Of a stretch of 64,000 nucleotides of DNA, positions 8,667-19,211 are shown in pieces (the first letter of the stretch is position 1; each line of letters starts with the position of its first letter). This DNA is from Microbacterium ulmi (lineage in GTDB: Bacteria > Actinomycetota > Actinomycetes > Actinomycetales > Microbacteriaceae): contig NZ_JAAOZF010000001.1 of the NCBI RefSeq assembly GCF_011759705.1, positions 1,113,152-1,177,151 on the forward strand. The letters are read 5' to 3'. The notes beneath the pieces were generated by a model that saw only the letters and a program-made list of their open reading frames with translations, had not been told where the DNA came from and ran no database searches. Made by a program: the position numbers and the translations under genes.

Positions 8667-9248
8667 ATGTCCATGATCATCGATCGCCGAGCCGAGACCG
8701 ACGCACCGATCCTCGACGTCCTCGCAGAGCGCTGGAGCACGCGGATCTTCGACGCCGAGAGCGTCATCGACGAGGCCGCGCTCGCGAGTGCTCTCGAGGC
8801 GGCGCGCTGGGCGCCGACCGGTGCCAACACGCAGCCCTGGCGCCTCATCGTCGCCCGTCGCGGCAGCGAGGCGCACGCCAAGATCATGGCGACCCTCGCG
8901 GGCTTCAACTCCGCATGGGCAGGCGACGCCGCCGCGCTCGTCGTGTTCGTCGCCGAGACCGTCCGCGACGGCCAGCCCATGACGTGGGCCCTCTACGACA
9001 CGGGCCAGGTCGCCGCGCACTTCACCGTCCAGGCGCACGCCGACGGCCTGTCGACGCACCAGATGGGCGGATTCGACCGCGCCGCCGTCGCCGAGGCGTT
9101 CGGCCTCACGGAGGAGTTCACCCCGATCACGATCATGGCGGTCGGCGAGCTCGGCGAGATCCGCGCCGCCTCGGAGGAGCTGCGGTCGCGCGAGAACGCC
9201 CCCCGCACGCGCCGCACGATCGCCGAGTCGGTCATCGTCGACGCGTAG
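8667..9248 (+). CDS. Nitroreductase-family FMN oxidoreductase
   Basis: 193 residues with the FMN-binding pattern of the NfsB/FRP family: ERWSTRIFD (phosphate-binding Arg-Ser-Thr-Arg), ARWAPTGANTQPWRLIVAR, a central LYDTGQVAAHFTVQAHADGL dimer-interface helix and a C-terminal PITIMAVGELGE. It would reduce nitro, quinone or related electrophiles using NAD(P)H. GGGAG precedes the ATG at usual spacing. It stands alone, ended by a strong hairpin. Confidence 0.9.
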   Translation: MSMIIDRRAETDAPILDVLAERWSTRIFDAESVIDEAALASALEAARWAPTGANTQPWRLIVARRGSEAHAKIMATLAGFNSAWAGDAAALVVFVAETVRDGQPMTWALYDTGQVAAHFTVQAHADGLSTHQMGGFDRAAVAEAFGLTEEFTPITIMAVGELGEIRAASEELRSRENAPRTRRTIAESVIVDA

Positions 9249-9260
9249 GCGGCTCTCTGC

Positions 9261-9310
9261 ACGGATGCCCCGTCCCTGGAACCCGCCGGGCCCAGGGACG
9301 GGGCATCCGT
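9261..9310. terminator. Long perfect hairpin after the nitroreductase gene
   Basis: A 19-bp perfect stem (9261-9279 with 9292-9310) and a 12-base loop. Its ends carry GGATGC/GCATCC. There is no clear T-run, but the stem strength makes it a convincing terminator. Confidence 0.75.
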
Positions 9311-9340
9311 CGTCGTGGCCTCGTGCGGCGAGGGCGCTCG

Positions 9341-9808
9341 TCAGGTCGCGGGGGCGATCAGCCGCCCCCGCGCGATCCCGGCGACGGCCAGAGCGAGCAC
9401 CGCGATGTACGCCGCGAGGGAGAGATACGACGCGCCCGTGAGGATGGCGATCGAGGTCTCGAGGGACATGCCCGTCCACGTCATGAGCGCGGAGCCGCCC
9501 CCTGGCGCGTCTGCGGCGTCGGGGAGCGCTGCCCCGAGGACGAGGATCCCGACCCACAGAAGAGCGCTCGCCACGCTGTATCCGAGCCGAGCGACGCGCC
9601 CCGGCTTCACGCCGCGGTCGAACAGGGTGAGGATCGGCGGGACCAGCAGCGCGGCCACGAACAGCGGCAGATAGAGGACGCCGAGGACTGCGATCCATCC
9701 CGCGTATCCGCCGACCAGGACGCGGCCGATCCAGACGAAGACCGGCAAGACCACGGCGGCCCACCACTGCGCGATGTAGACGAACCTGCCGAAGCTCGCC
9801 GCCCACAT
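9341..9808 (-). CDS. Four-helix integral membrane protein, function unknown
   Basis: 155 residues with four strong hydrophobic segments: ~10-30, ~38-58 (VLYLPLFVAALLVPPILTLF), ~72-92 and ~125-150. Short charged loops separate them. I recognise no characterised family. The ATG at 9808 was preferred over an in-frame GTG nine codons upstream because TATAGT lies exactly six bases before it, the leaderless arrangement repeated across this window. It is transcribed away from xthA-side genes and lies just downstream of clpB on the same strand, with a 63-base gap that includes its own promoter on the clpB-distal side. Confidence 0.7.
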   Translation of the reverse strand: MWAASFGRFVYIAQWWAAVVLPVFVWIGRVLVGGYAGWIAVLGVLYLPLFVAALLVPPILTLFDRGVKPGRVARLGYSVASALLWVGILVLGAALPDAADAPGGGSALMTWTGMSLETSIAILTGASYLSLAAYIAVLALAVAGIARGRLIAPAT

Positions 9809-9814
9809 GCTCGG

Positions 9815-9820
9815 ACTATA
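9815..9820 (-). promoter_or_regulatory. Leaderless -10 box of the membrane protein gene
   Basis: TATAGT on the minus strand, six bases before the ATG at 9808; decides the start. Confidence 0.6.
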
Positions 9821-9871
9821 GCGATCCTCCACCACGACCGGGATGCCGGGACACGGGACGGCGGGATCGGC

Positions 9872-12085
<2,214 letters not shown>

Positions 12086-12115
12086 GTGGCTCTCCCTGGA
12101 AGTACTCGCGACAAA

Positions 12116-12136
12116 CTTGAGTCGCTACGGCTCAAG
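12116..12136. promoter_or_regulatory. HAIR element (HspR operator) of clpB
   Basis: CTTGAGT-N7-GCTCAAG, one base from the CTTGAGT-N7-ACTCAAG consensus; flanking bases extend the symmetry to AAACTTGAG / CTCAAGTTT. It lies 30 bp upstream of the clpB start. hspR is encoded 13 kb away in this window. Confidence 0.88.
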
Positions 12137-12204
12137 TTTAGCAAGAGACGGATGCCGCGGCAATGCCCCTCACGGGCCCGCCGCGCCCCGCACGATCGAG
12201 GGCG

Positions 12205-13248
12205 TCAGGCGACGGGCTCGAGAACGGCGGATGCGGCGACGCCGGGCTCGGCGTCGGCCGGCCCGGCGTCCATCAGCGCGGCATCCGTCATCTCGTCCTC
12301 GTGGCACGCGAACCGCGCCCGGTACGCCGTCGGGGTCGTGCCGAGCACGCGCGCGAAGTTCTGCCGCAGGACGGCGGCCGACCCGAACCCGCACTCGTAC
12401 GCGATGCGGTCCAGGCCCAGGTCGGTCTTCTCGAGCAGGCGCTGCGCGTGGATGATCCGCTGCCGCGCGAGCCATGCGGCGGGGGTCGCACCGTGATCGG
12501 CCTTGAAGCGGCGCGCGAACGTGCGCGGCGACATATGCGCCTTCGCGGCGAGCTGGTCGACCGTGAGCTCGAGACGGAGGTTCTCGAGCATCCAGTCGGT
12601 GACGGGCGCGAGGGAGAGCGACGAGACCTGGGGGAGCGGCTTCTCGATGAACTGGGCCTGACCCCCGTCGCGCTGCGGCGGCACGACCATGCGCCGCGCG
12701 ATGCGGTTGGCGACCTCGGCGCCGAGCTCCTGCCGCAGCAGGTGCAGGCACGCGTCGAGCCCGGCGGCCGTGCCCGCGCTCGTGATGATGCGGCCGTCCT
12801 GCACGTAGAGGACGTCGGGGTCGACGTCGATCGCGGGATACATGCGCGCCATCGTGTCGGCGTACATCCAGTGCGTCGTCGCGCGCCGGCCGTCGAGGAC
12901 GCCGGAGGCTGCGAGCACGAAGGAGCCGCTGCACACGCTCAGCACCCACGCGTCGCGGTCGACCGCGCGACGCACGACCTCGGCGACCCGGGCGTCGATG
13001 CGGTGCCACGAGCCTCGCGGGACGGGCGTCACGACGACGAGATCCGCCTCCTCGGCGAAGGCGAGGTCGTCGTCGATGTTGATCGAGAACCCCATGTTGC
13101 TCTTGACGGTCCCAGGGTCGGGCGTCACGATGCGGAAGTCGAAGGGCGGGATGCCGTCGTCCGACCGGTCGAGGCCGAACGCCTCGCACGCGAGACCGAA
13201 CTCGAACGGCGCGAAGCCGTGCTGGACGACGACGGCGACGGTGTGCAT
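12205..13248 (-). CDS. DJ-1/PfpI-like amidase domain plus AraC-type regulator (GlxA/FtrA family)
   Basis: 347 residues. Residues 1-~185 form a class-I glutamine-amidotransferase-like sensor ([22 protein letters not shown], nucleophile-elbow Cys in [15 protein letters not shown]). The C-terminal ~100 residues carry two AraC helix-turn-helices ([21 protein letters not shown] and [20 protein letters not shown]). Such regulators often activate detoxification or amino-acid genes; the effector is unknown. The ATG follows GGAGG at seven-base spacing; upstream in-frame codons lack similarity. It is divergent from a microprotein gene, with a 16-bp palindrome between them. Confidence 0.92.
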   Translation of the reverse strand: MHTVAVVVQHGFAPFEFGLACEAFGLDRSDDGIPPFDFRIVTPDPGTVKSNMGFSINIDDDLAFAEEADLVVVTPVPRGSWHRIDARVAEVVRRAVDRDAWVLSVCSGSFVLAASGVLDGRRATTHWMYADTMARMYPAIDVDPDVLYVQDGRIITSAGTAAGLDACLHLLRQELGAEVANRIARRMVVPPQRDGGQAQFIEKPLPQVSSLSLAPVTDWMLENLRLELTVDQLAAKAHMSPRTFARRFKADHGATPAAWLARQRIIHAQRLLEKTDLGLDRIAYECGFGSAAVLRQNFARVLGTTPTAYRARFACHEDEMTDAALMDAGPADAEPGVAASAVLEPVA

Positions 13249-13290
13249 GCGATCCTCCGACTGGCAGTTTTCGTGCGATACGTGTCCATC

Positions 13291-13306
13291 CTGCCACTCG
13301 TGGCAG
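13291..13306. promoter_or_regulatory. 16-bp palindrome in the AraC/microprotein divergent region
   Basis: CTGCCAC-TC-GTGGCAG, perfectly symmetrical, with another TGGCAG half-site at 13262-13267. Its position suggests an operator, perhaps for the adjacent regulator. Confidence 0.45.
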
Positions 13307-13320
13307 TCAGAGCGCAAGCG

Positions 13321-13326
13321 TAGCGT
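13321..13326 (+). promoter_or_regulatory. Leaderless -10 box of the 38-residue gene
   Basis: TAGCGT ends seven bases before the ATG at 13334; there is no Shine-Dalgarno sequence. Confidence 0.45.
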
Positions 13327-13333
13327 TTCTGCC

Positions 13334-13450
13334 ATGATCATCGTCATCGTCATCTCAGCGCTCTCGGTCGTCGCGATCGCGTCGACGATCTCCGCCCTCC
13401 GCAACGACGGCTACCGTCGCACGCCCACCGACTGGACGCGGCTCCCCTGA
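13334..13450 (+). CDS. 38-residue single-pass membrane microprotein
   Basis: An N-terminal hydrophobic stretch of ~20 residues starting MIIVIVISALSVVAIASTIS is followed by a short basic tail containing NDGYRRTPTDW. Third codon positions are almost all G/C, a leaderless promoter fits its start, and a terminator hairpin follows eight bases after the stop, so it is probably real despite its size. Similar small single-pass proteins occur in actinobacteria, but I know of no function. Confidence 0.6.
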   Translation: MIIVIVISALSVVAIASTISALRNDGYRRTPTDWTRLP

Positions 13451-13457
13451 TCCGCTC

Positions 13458-13483
13458 CCCCGTCCGTCGCCACGCGGACGGGG
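13458..13483. terminator. Hairpin between convergent microprotein and glycosyltransferase genes
   Basis: CCCCGTCCG / CGGACGGGG perfect 9-bp stem with an 8-base loop; probably bidirectional. Confidence 0.7.
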
Positions 13484-13509
13484 CGGGGACGGCGCCCGCC
13501 CGGACGCGC

Positions 13510-14760
13510 TCAGCGCGCGAGGACGCGGTCGTAGACCTCGAGCATCGCCGCGGTGCGCGAGGACTGCCGGAAGCGGTCTCGCACGGCGGGGTTCGCCGCC
13601 GGCGCGCGGCCGGCCTCGATGTCGGCAGCGGCCGTGCGGAGCGTCGCGGCGAGCGCCCCGACCGACGCGTCCGCGGCGGCGGGCGCGGCATCCGCTCCCC
13701 CGCCGACGGCCCAGAAGCCCGACTCGAGCTCGCGGGCGATGTCGGGATCGCTCACGATCGCGGGGGTTCCGAGCGTCGCCGCCTCGAACGGCGTCATGCC
13801 CTGCGTCTCGAAGCCGATCGAGGTCTGGACGAGCGCGTCCGCCGCACGCAGCCGCCGCAGCACCTCGTCGTAGGGGGCGCGGCCGACGAAGTCGACGTCG
13901 GCGACGGGACCGAGACGCTCGACGAGACGGCGCGCGGCGCGCAGCTGGCCGCCCCCGCCGAGGACCTGCACGCCGGCGCGGATGCCGGATGCCGCCACCG
14001 CCTCGAGGAACGGCAGCAGGCGCTTCTCCGGGCTCATGCGCCCGAGCCACACGAGCCTCGGCGGTCCGTCGGCCCGGACACGGGGCCCCTCCGCGAGAAC
14101 GGCGTCGAGGACGTCGTCGTCGATGCCGTTCCAGACGACGTCGACATGCCGGGACGACTCGGAGAGATGCCGCGACCCCGGGACGACCCCGTGCTGTTCG
14201 AGCCGGTGCGCGAAGTGGCCCGACGGGGCGGTCACGGCATCCGCTCGCCCCGCGAAGCGGCGCAGGTACGCCCATCCGTCGTTCCCCGGTCCGCTCATGC
14301 CGAGCGCCCGTCGCTCCCACGCGTTGAGCGTCCGCAGCACGAGCGATGGGAACGGCACGGTCGCGGCGATGCCGACGTCGACGCGGTTGTGCATCGTGTG
14401 CACGACGGGCAGTCCGTGCCGCCGCGCGAACCTGTGCCCGATGAACGCGCCCCAGAAGTCGGCCTGCACGTGCACGAGGTCGACGGGCGGGCGAGACGCG
14501 AGCGCGGCATCCACCCACGTGTCGGTGCGCCGTCCCGGCCACGTGAACGAGTACTCGCGGTCGGGCGTGATCGGGATCGAGGGCATGTCGAGGTACCCGG
14601 CATCCGGGGCGATCGCGCGGCCGCGCGGGCCGTGCATCCGCGGGGCGACGACCGTGACGGTGTGCCCCGCCTTCTCGAGGAAGCGGCGCTGCAGCCGCAT
14701 CGAGACCTGCGCCCCGCCGAACGACTCGACGTGCTGGTCGCCGAAGAACACGACGTGCAC
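13510..14760 (-). CDS. GT-B glycosyltransferase (GT4 family)
   Basis: 416 residues. The N-terminal Rossmann half begins VHVVFFGDQHVESFGGAQVS and contains DLVHVQADFWGAFIGHRFAR. The C-terminal half has LVWLGRMSPEKRLLPFLEAV and the donor-binding E-x7-E motif ETQGMTPFEAATLGTP. This matches actinobacterial GT4 enzymes that add hexoses to glycolipids or cell-surface glycans from NDP-sugars. The GTG start is eight bases after the stop of the upstream glycosyltransferase, so the two form an operon. Acceptor and sugar cannot be inferred. Confidence 0.88.
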   Translation of the reverse strand: MHVVFFGDQHVESFGGAQVSMRLQRRFLEKAGHTVTVVAPRMHGPRGRAIAPDAGYLDMPSIPITPDREYSFTWPGRRTDTWVDAALASRPPVDLVHVQADFWGAFIGHRFARRHGLPVVHTMHNRVDVGIAATVPFPSLVLRTLNAWERRALGMSGPGNDGWAYLRRFAGRADAVTAPSGHFAHRLEQHGVVPGSRHLSESSRHVDVVWNGIDDDVLDAVLAEGPRVRADGPPRLVWLGRMSPEKRLLPFLEAVAASGIRAGVQVLGGGGQLRAARRLVERLGPVADVDFVGRAPYDEVLRRLRAADALVQTSIGFETQGMTPFEAATLGTPAIVSDPDIARELESGFWAVGGGADAAPAAADASVGALAATLRTAAADIEAGRAPAANPAVRDRFRQSSRTAAMLEVYDRVLAR

Positions 14761-14768
14761 GGCGGCCG

Positions 14769-15971
14769 CTACTCCGGCAGCGGTTCGTCGCGGTACAGGG
14801 CCTCGAACGTGTCGAGCGTGCGCTTCATGTCGTGGATCTTGACCCCGTCGAGCGAGGCCCGCTGCATCCGCAGGCGCTCCTCGGGCTCCGCCGTCAGCAC
14901 GTCGGTCAGGCGTGCAGCGAGCTCGTCGACGTCGCCCGGCGTGAAGAGGTAGCCGTTCTCGCCGTCGTGCACGAGGTGCGGCAGCGCGACCGCGTTCGCC
15001 GCGACGATCGGCAGGCCGGAGGCCATCGCCTCCATCGTCGCGATCGACTGCAGCTCGGCGACCGACGCGATCGCGAACAGGCTCGCGCGCGTGAGGAGGT
15101 CGCGCAGCTCCTGGTCCGACGTGTGTCCGTGGAACGTCACCCGCTCGTCGAGCCCCAGCTGGTGCGTCAGCTGCTCGAGGTTGCGGCGCTGGTCGCCGTT
15201 GCCCACGATGTCGAACGTCACATCGAGCGCGGGGTCGAGCTTCGCGATGGCCCGGAGCACGACGTCGATCTGCTTCTCGGTCGTCAGCCGCCCCACGAAG
15301 ACGATGCGGTTCGCGTCGCGCGGCGTGAGATCGGCCGTGTACTCGGCCGCATCGATGCCGCAGCTGACCGGGATGACGCCCTCGATGTCGATCGTCGCCT
15401 CCAGGAAGTCCGCCGCCTTGCGCGTCGGCGTCGTGACGGCGCGCGTGCGGTCGAACGTGCGCTTGGCGTCGTCCCACGCGAACTTCAGGAGGACCTTGTT
15501 CAGGGCGGGCGGCAGCGTCGTGAAGTCCAGGACGTTCTCGGCCATGACGTGGTTCGTCGCGATGATCGGGATGCCGCGCTTGTGCGCTTCGCGCGCCAGT
15601 CCGCGGCCGATCACGATGTGCGACTGGATGTGCACGACGTCGGGCTTGACGGAGTCGAGCGCCTTGCGGGCGTGGTGCTTCGACATCCACGGCAGCACGA
15701 AGGTGAGCCAGTCGTGCGGGTACCAGCGCCACGAGGCGAGCCGGTGCATCGTGAGGGGCTGGCCCTCGATCGTCTCGATGAAGGTCCCGTGGTTGCGGTG
15801 CCCGTCGCTCGGGGCCATGACGTGGACGTCGTGGCCGCGCTTGACCAGGCCGGCCGCCAGCCGCTCGGCGAATCGGGCCGCCCCGTTGACATGCGGAAGG
15901 AAGGTGTCGGCGCCGATGAGGACGGTGAGGGCCGGACGGGATTCGGGTTCGGGGTGCTCGGGGGGAGTCAC
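14769..15971 (-). CDS. GT-B glycosyltransferase (GT4, PimB/MgtA-like)
   Basis: 400 residues. It starts near LTVLIGADTFLPHVNGAARFAERLAAGL and has HIQSHIVIGRGLAREAHKRG and FVGRLTTEKQIDVVLRAI. The motif ELQSIATMEAMASGLP carries E-x7-E. This is the arrangement of MgtA/PimB-like enzymes, which transfer mannose or glucose to (di)acylglycerol or phosphatidylinositol lipids. The GTG at 15971 was chosen as the codon nearest the conserved fold; an in-frame extension upstream is low-complexity. It is the promoter-proximal gene of a two-glycosyltransferase operon, divergent from the gene at 16112. Confidence 0.88.
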   Translation of the reverse strand: MTPPEHPEPESRPALTVLIGADTFLPHVNGAARFAERLAAGLVKRGHDVHVMAPSDGHRNHGTFIETIEGQPLTMHRLASWRWYPHDWLTFVLPWMSKHHARKALDSVKPDVVHIQSHIVIGRGLAREAHKRGIPIIATNHVMAENVLDFTTLPPALNKVLLKFAWDDAKRTFDRTRAVTTPTRKAADFLEATIDIEGVIPVSCGIDAAEYTADLTPRDANRIVFVGRLTTEKQIDVVLRAIAKLDPALDVTFDIVGNGDQRRNLEQLTHQLGLDERVTFHGHTSDQELRDLLTRASLFAIASVAELQSIATMEAMASGLPIVAANAVALPHLVHDGENGYLFTPGDVDELAARLTDVLTAEPEERLRMQRASLDGVKIHDMKRTLDTFEALYRDEPLPE

Positions 15972-16099
15972 AGGTCGGGTGGCTGCCTCTCTCTGCGGCG
16001 TCGCGCGGAGACCGCGCACGCCGGTTCCACTGTACCGGAGGGCCCCGTCACCACCCCGGATGCCGGACGGCGGCGGGGAGAGGCGAGCACGGCGTCTCG

Positions 16100-16105
16100 T
16101 ACCCT
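16100..16105 (+). promoter_or_regulatory. Leaderless -10 box of the gene at 16112
   Basis: TACCCT followed by six bases (GGACGC) and the ATG. Confidence 0.55.
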
Positions 16106-16111
16106 GGACGC

Positions 16112-16708
16112 ATGCCCCGACTGCAGGCCGACGCCTCCCCCGACCGCTGGGTCGCGGTGACCGACTCGCTCGGCTTCGCGGGCCGGCGGCACCGCAAGGC
16201 CGCGATCCGGATGCTGCTCTCGCAGGCGGGCACGACACTGGGGGCACAGCAGCGCCCTGGCAGCCGCGTCCTCGCGTGGTCGCTGAGCCAGGCCGCTCCA
16301 TTCCTCATGCGCCGCGCCGCCGGTCGCATCCTCGCGTGGGTGTGGAGGGCCGACCCCGGGCTGCTCGCCGTCATGGCGCAGCTGCAGGAGGCGACGCCGC
16401 AGCTGCGCACGGCCCGCGCCATGATGCCGATGGAGTACGACGACACGGAGTCGTTCGCCAATCCGCACCTGGGGGTGGGCGAGAGGCTCGCGATGCCGTT
16501 CCCGCGAGACGAGCGAACGCCCCCGTTCGCGACGTACACGTGGGACACGGGCACGCACTTCGTGACGGTGACGGCCGTGTGTCCAGACCGCGAGCGCTTC
16601 GGCATCGTGATCGGAGCGGTCGACGAGCTCGCCCGCACGATCCGCGTCGTGGAGGACCTGACGATCGGCGAGCGCGGCGACGTCCTCCGGATCGACCCGG
16701 CGCCGTGA
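16112..16708 (+). CDS. Conserved actinobacterial protein of unknown function
   Basis: 198 residues, no recognised domain. A basic N-terminal third (FAGRRHRKAAIRMLLSQAG), an amphipathic middle (LSQAAPFLMRRAAGRILAWVWRAD) and an acidic C-terminal half (MPMEYDDTESFANPHLG, VVEDLTIGERGDVLRIDPAP) can be seen. There is no signal peptide or clear transmembrane helix. The leaderless -10 and the GTGA overlap with the following LLM oxidoreductase gene support the frame and indicate an operon. Confidence 0.75.
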   Translation: MPRLQADASPDRWVAVTDSLGFAGRRHRKAAIRMLLSQAGTTLGAQQRPGSRVLAWSLSQAAPFLMRRAAGRILAWVWRADPGLLAVMAQLQEATPQLRTARAMMPMEYDDTESFANPHLGVGERLAMPFPRDERTPPFATYTWDTGTHFVTVTAVCPDRERFGIVIGAVDELARTIRVVEDLTIGERGDVLRIDPAP

Positions 16709-17541
16709 CGCGGCATCCTGCGTCCCGCCGTCCCGTGCGGATCGGCGTCCAGCTCGCGCCGCAGCACGGATCGTTCGCCGCCTATCGTGACGCCGTCCTG
16801 CGCGCCGAGGACCTGGGTGTCGACGTCGTCTTCAATTGGGACCACTTCGTCCCGCTGACGGAGCCGTTCGACGGCGAGCACTTCGAGGCCTGGACGGTGC
16901 TGGCGTCGATCGCCGAGCGCACGGAGCGCGTCGAGTTCGGGCCGCTCGTCAACTGCAGCTCGTACCGCAATCCCGATCTGCAGGCCGACATGGCCCGCAC
17001 CGTCGACCACATCAGCGCGCACGGCACGGGCACGGGCCGCCTGATCTTCGGCACGGGCTCGGGCTGGGCGCAGCGCGACTACGACGAGTACGGCTACGAG
17101 TTCGGCACGGTGGGCAGCAGGCTCGACGATCTCGCCCGGGATCTCCCGCGGATCAGGCGCCGGTGGGGCGCGCTCACCCCCGCGCCGACGCGACGGATCC
17201 CGATCCTCATCGGCGGGCAGGGGGAGCGCAAGACGCTCCGGCTCGTCGCGCAGCACGCCGACATCTGGCACACCTTCACGCCGACCGCCGAACTCGGCCG
17301 CAAGATCGGCATCCTGCACGAGTGGTGTGCGCGCGAAGGGCGCGACCCGGCGGAGATCGAGCTGTCGACGGGTCATTCGATCCGCGGGTTCGGGCCGCTG
17401 CTCGACGGCGCCGGCGCGCCGGACCGTCTGCACGCGCTCGGCTTCCGGCTGCTGATCCCCGCGATCGGCGGGCCCGACTTCCCCCTCTCCTCGCTCGCGC
17501 CGCTGCTCGCCTGGCGCGATCGCATCAACGCAGAGGGCTGA
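16705..17541 (+). CDS. LLM-class F420-dependent oxidoreductase
   Basis: 278 residues of the luciferase-like monooxygenase TIM-barrel fold: VRIGVQLAPQHGSFAAYRDA, VVFNWDHFVPL, FGPLVNCSSYRNPDLQADMA, IFGTGSGWAQRDYDEYGYEF and RIPILIGGQGERKTLRLVA. The pattern and length match the actinobacterial F420-binding LLM group, which transfers hydride to or from coenzyme F420. The substrate is not predictable. The start is the GTG overlapping the previous stop, so it is probably co-translated with the unknown gene upstream. Confidence 0.9.
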   Translation: MTRHPASRRPVRIGVQLAPQHGSFAAYRDAVLRAEDLGVDVVFNWDHFVPLTEPFDGEHFEAWTVLASIAERTERVEFGPLVNCSSYRNPDLQADMARTVDHISAHGTGTGRLIFGTGSGWAQRDYDEYGYEFGTVGSRLDDLARDLPRIRRRWGALTPAPTRRIPILIGGQGERKTLRLVAQHADIWHTFTPTAELGRKIGILHEWCAREGRDPAEIELSTGHSIRGFGPLLDGAGAPDRLHALGFRLLIPAIGGPDFPLSSLAPLLAWRDRINAEG

Positions 17542-17550
17542 CACGGGGGT

Positions 17551-17593
17551 CGCGGCACGTCACCCGGGAGGGGCGATCCCGGCACGTGCCGCG
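17551..17593. terminator. Two-tier hairpin after the LLM oxidoreductase gene
   Basis: Outer stem CGCGGCACGT / ACGTGCCGCG (10 bp) and inner stem CCGGGA / TCCCGG with a 7-base loop, nine bases after the stop codon. Confidence 0.7.
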
Positions 17594-17654
17594 AGTGCAA
17601 AGGTAGACGGAGAATGCCGGATCCGGCATCCGGCCGCCGACGCGAGGAGGCGTG

Positions 17655-17780
17655 ATGCAACCCCCTCTGGCCGGCCTCACGCGCCGCAATCTCGTCACGG
17701 AGCTGACAGCCGGCGTGACGCTGCTGGCGATCGCGATCCCGCTCAACATCGGATATGCACAGATCGCGGGCGGGTCCGCA
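17655..17780 (+). pseudogene. N-terminal relic of a SulP-family anion transporter
   Basis: The first ~40 codons read PLAGLTRRNLVTELTAGVTL then LAIAIPLNIGYAQIAGG. This is the conserved N-terminus and first membrane segment of SulP (sulfate/bicarbonate) permeases, which usually run to 500 or more residues. The intact start region remains (GAGGAGG then ATG), but the transporter ends after about 42 codons. It continues in frame, without a stop, into the DUF2252 gene. A deletion that removed the rest of a SulP gene is the simplest reading. Confidence 0.7.
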
Positions 17781-17819
17781 CCCATGTCGCCGCGCGCACC
17801 CGAGTGCCAGGATGACGAC

Positions 17820-19193
17820 ATGACGAGTCCCCTAGACACGTGGGTCCGGCCGCCGACGCTCGAGACGCGGACCGCGCTGGGCCGGGACGCGCGCCGACGG
17901 GTCGCCCGCACGCTGTCGCGACTGTCGACGGAGGGGCGCGACCCGATGGGAATCCTCGAGCGGCAGAACGCGACACGCCTCCAGGACCTCCTCCCGCTGC
18001 GCGTCGAGCGGATGTCGGCGAGCCCCTTCGCGTTCTACCGCGGCACGGCGGCCCTCATGGCGGCCGACCTCGCGAACGACCCGGACAGCGGCATCCTGGT
18101 CCCCTCGTGCGGCGACGCGCACGTGGCCAACTTCGGCTTCTACGCCTCTCCGCAGCGCACGCTCGTCTTCGACCTCAACGATTTCGACGAGGCCGCGTGG
18201 GCGCCGTGGGAGTGGGACGTCAAACGGCTCGTCACGAGCATCGTGATCGCGGGACAGGCGACCTCTCGTGACGAGAAGGTCGTGCAGGATGCCGCGCTCG
18301 CGGCCGTGCGCGCGTATGCCCGCGCGATCGCTGCCGCGGCACAGCTGAGCCCGCTCGAACGCTACTTCGCTCACTTCGACGTGACCAGGGCCGTCGACGG
18401 GATGGACAGGGAGTCTCGCGCGGCCATGCGAGACGCCATCGCGGACGCGCAGAAGCGGACCGGCGCACGCGCGGCGCGCAGACTCACGGAACGGCGCGCG
18501 GACGGGCGGCTGCAGTTCGTCGAGCGCCCACCGACGATGACGCGCGTCGAGCCGGACGTCGTGGAGCAGATCGAGGGCCATCTCTTCGACTACATCGAGA
18601 CGGCGATGCCCGACATCCGGGTCCTGATGTCGAACTACGTGACGGCGGATGTCGCGCTCAGGGTCGTCGGAGTGGGAAGCGTCGGCACGCGGTGCTTCGT
18701 CCTCGCGTTCCAGGACGGCGAGGGCAAGGCGCTCATCCTGCAGTCGAAGGAGGCGGGGCGCAGCGTCCTGGTCGAGTACGGCGGGGTCGTCCAGCCGCCG
18801 GCGCTGACGTCGCAGATCGACGCGTACGGCGAGGGGGGTCGCGTCGTCGCGATGCAGCGGATCCTGCAGGCCTTCTCCGACCCCTTCCTGGGGTCTCTGC
18901 GCGGTGCGGAGGTCGATCAGTACGTCCGTCAGTTCCACGACATGAAGGGCGGGGTCGACGTCGAGACGCTCGAGGACCGCGCCTTCACGACCTACGGAGA
19001 GGCCTGCGCCGTGACGCTCGCCCGTGCGCACGCGCAGTCTCCGTCGGCGCCGCAGGTCGCGGGCTACATCGGCAACGGCCGCGTCGTCGGAGAGGCCCTT
19101 CTCGAGTGGGCCCACGCGTATGCCGAGCTCTCCCGCGGCGACTACATCTCGTTCACGGCGGCGAACTCGGCAGCGGCGGCGCCTGCCGGCTGA
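17820..19193 (+). CDS. DUF2252-domain protein
   Basis: 457 residues from the ATG at 17820, or 513 if translation starts at the SulP relic (17655). DUF2252 landmarks are VERMSASPFAFYRGTAALMA, SCGDAHVANFGFYASPQRTL, VFDLNDFDEAAWAPWEWDVK and the late DQYVRQFHDMKGG. The fold is related to protein-kinase-like phosphotransferases, with the HxxN and D-x-N-D-F-D-E residues in the positions of catalytic and metal ligands, but no activity is established. CAGGAT lies six bases before the inner ATG, the spacing of leaderless promoters in this window, so I take that start; the fusion reading stays possible. Confidence 0.85.
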   Translation: MTSPLDTWVRPPTLETRTALGRDARRRVARTLSRLSTEGRDPMGILERQNATRLQDLLPLRVERMSASPFAFYRGTAALMAADLANDPDSGILVPSCGDAHVANFGFYASPQRTLVFDLNDFDEAAWAPWEWDVKRLVTSIVIAGQATSRDEKVVQDAALAAVRAYARAIAAAAQLSPLERYFAHFDVTRAVDGMDRESRAAMRDAIADAQKRTGARAARRLTERRADGRLQFVERPPTMTRVEPDVVEQIEGHLFDYIETAMPDIRVLMSNYVTADVALRVVGVGSVGTRCFVLAFQDGEGKALILQSKEAGRSVLVEYGGVVQPPALTSQIDAYGEGGRVVAMQRILQAFSDPFLGSLRGAEVDQYVRQFHDMKGGVDVETLEDRAFTTYGEACAVTLARAHAQSPSAPQVAGYIGNGRVVGEALLEWAHAYAELSRGDYISFTAANSAAAAPAG

Positions 19194-19211
19194 CTCTCGG
19201 GCCGCGGGCGG

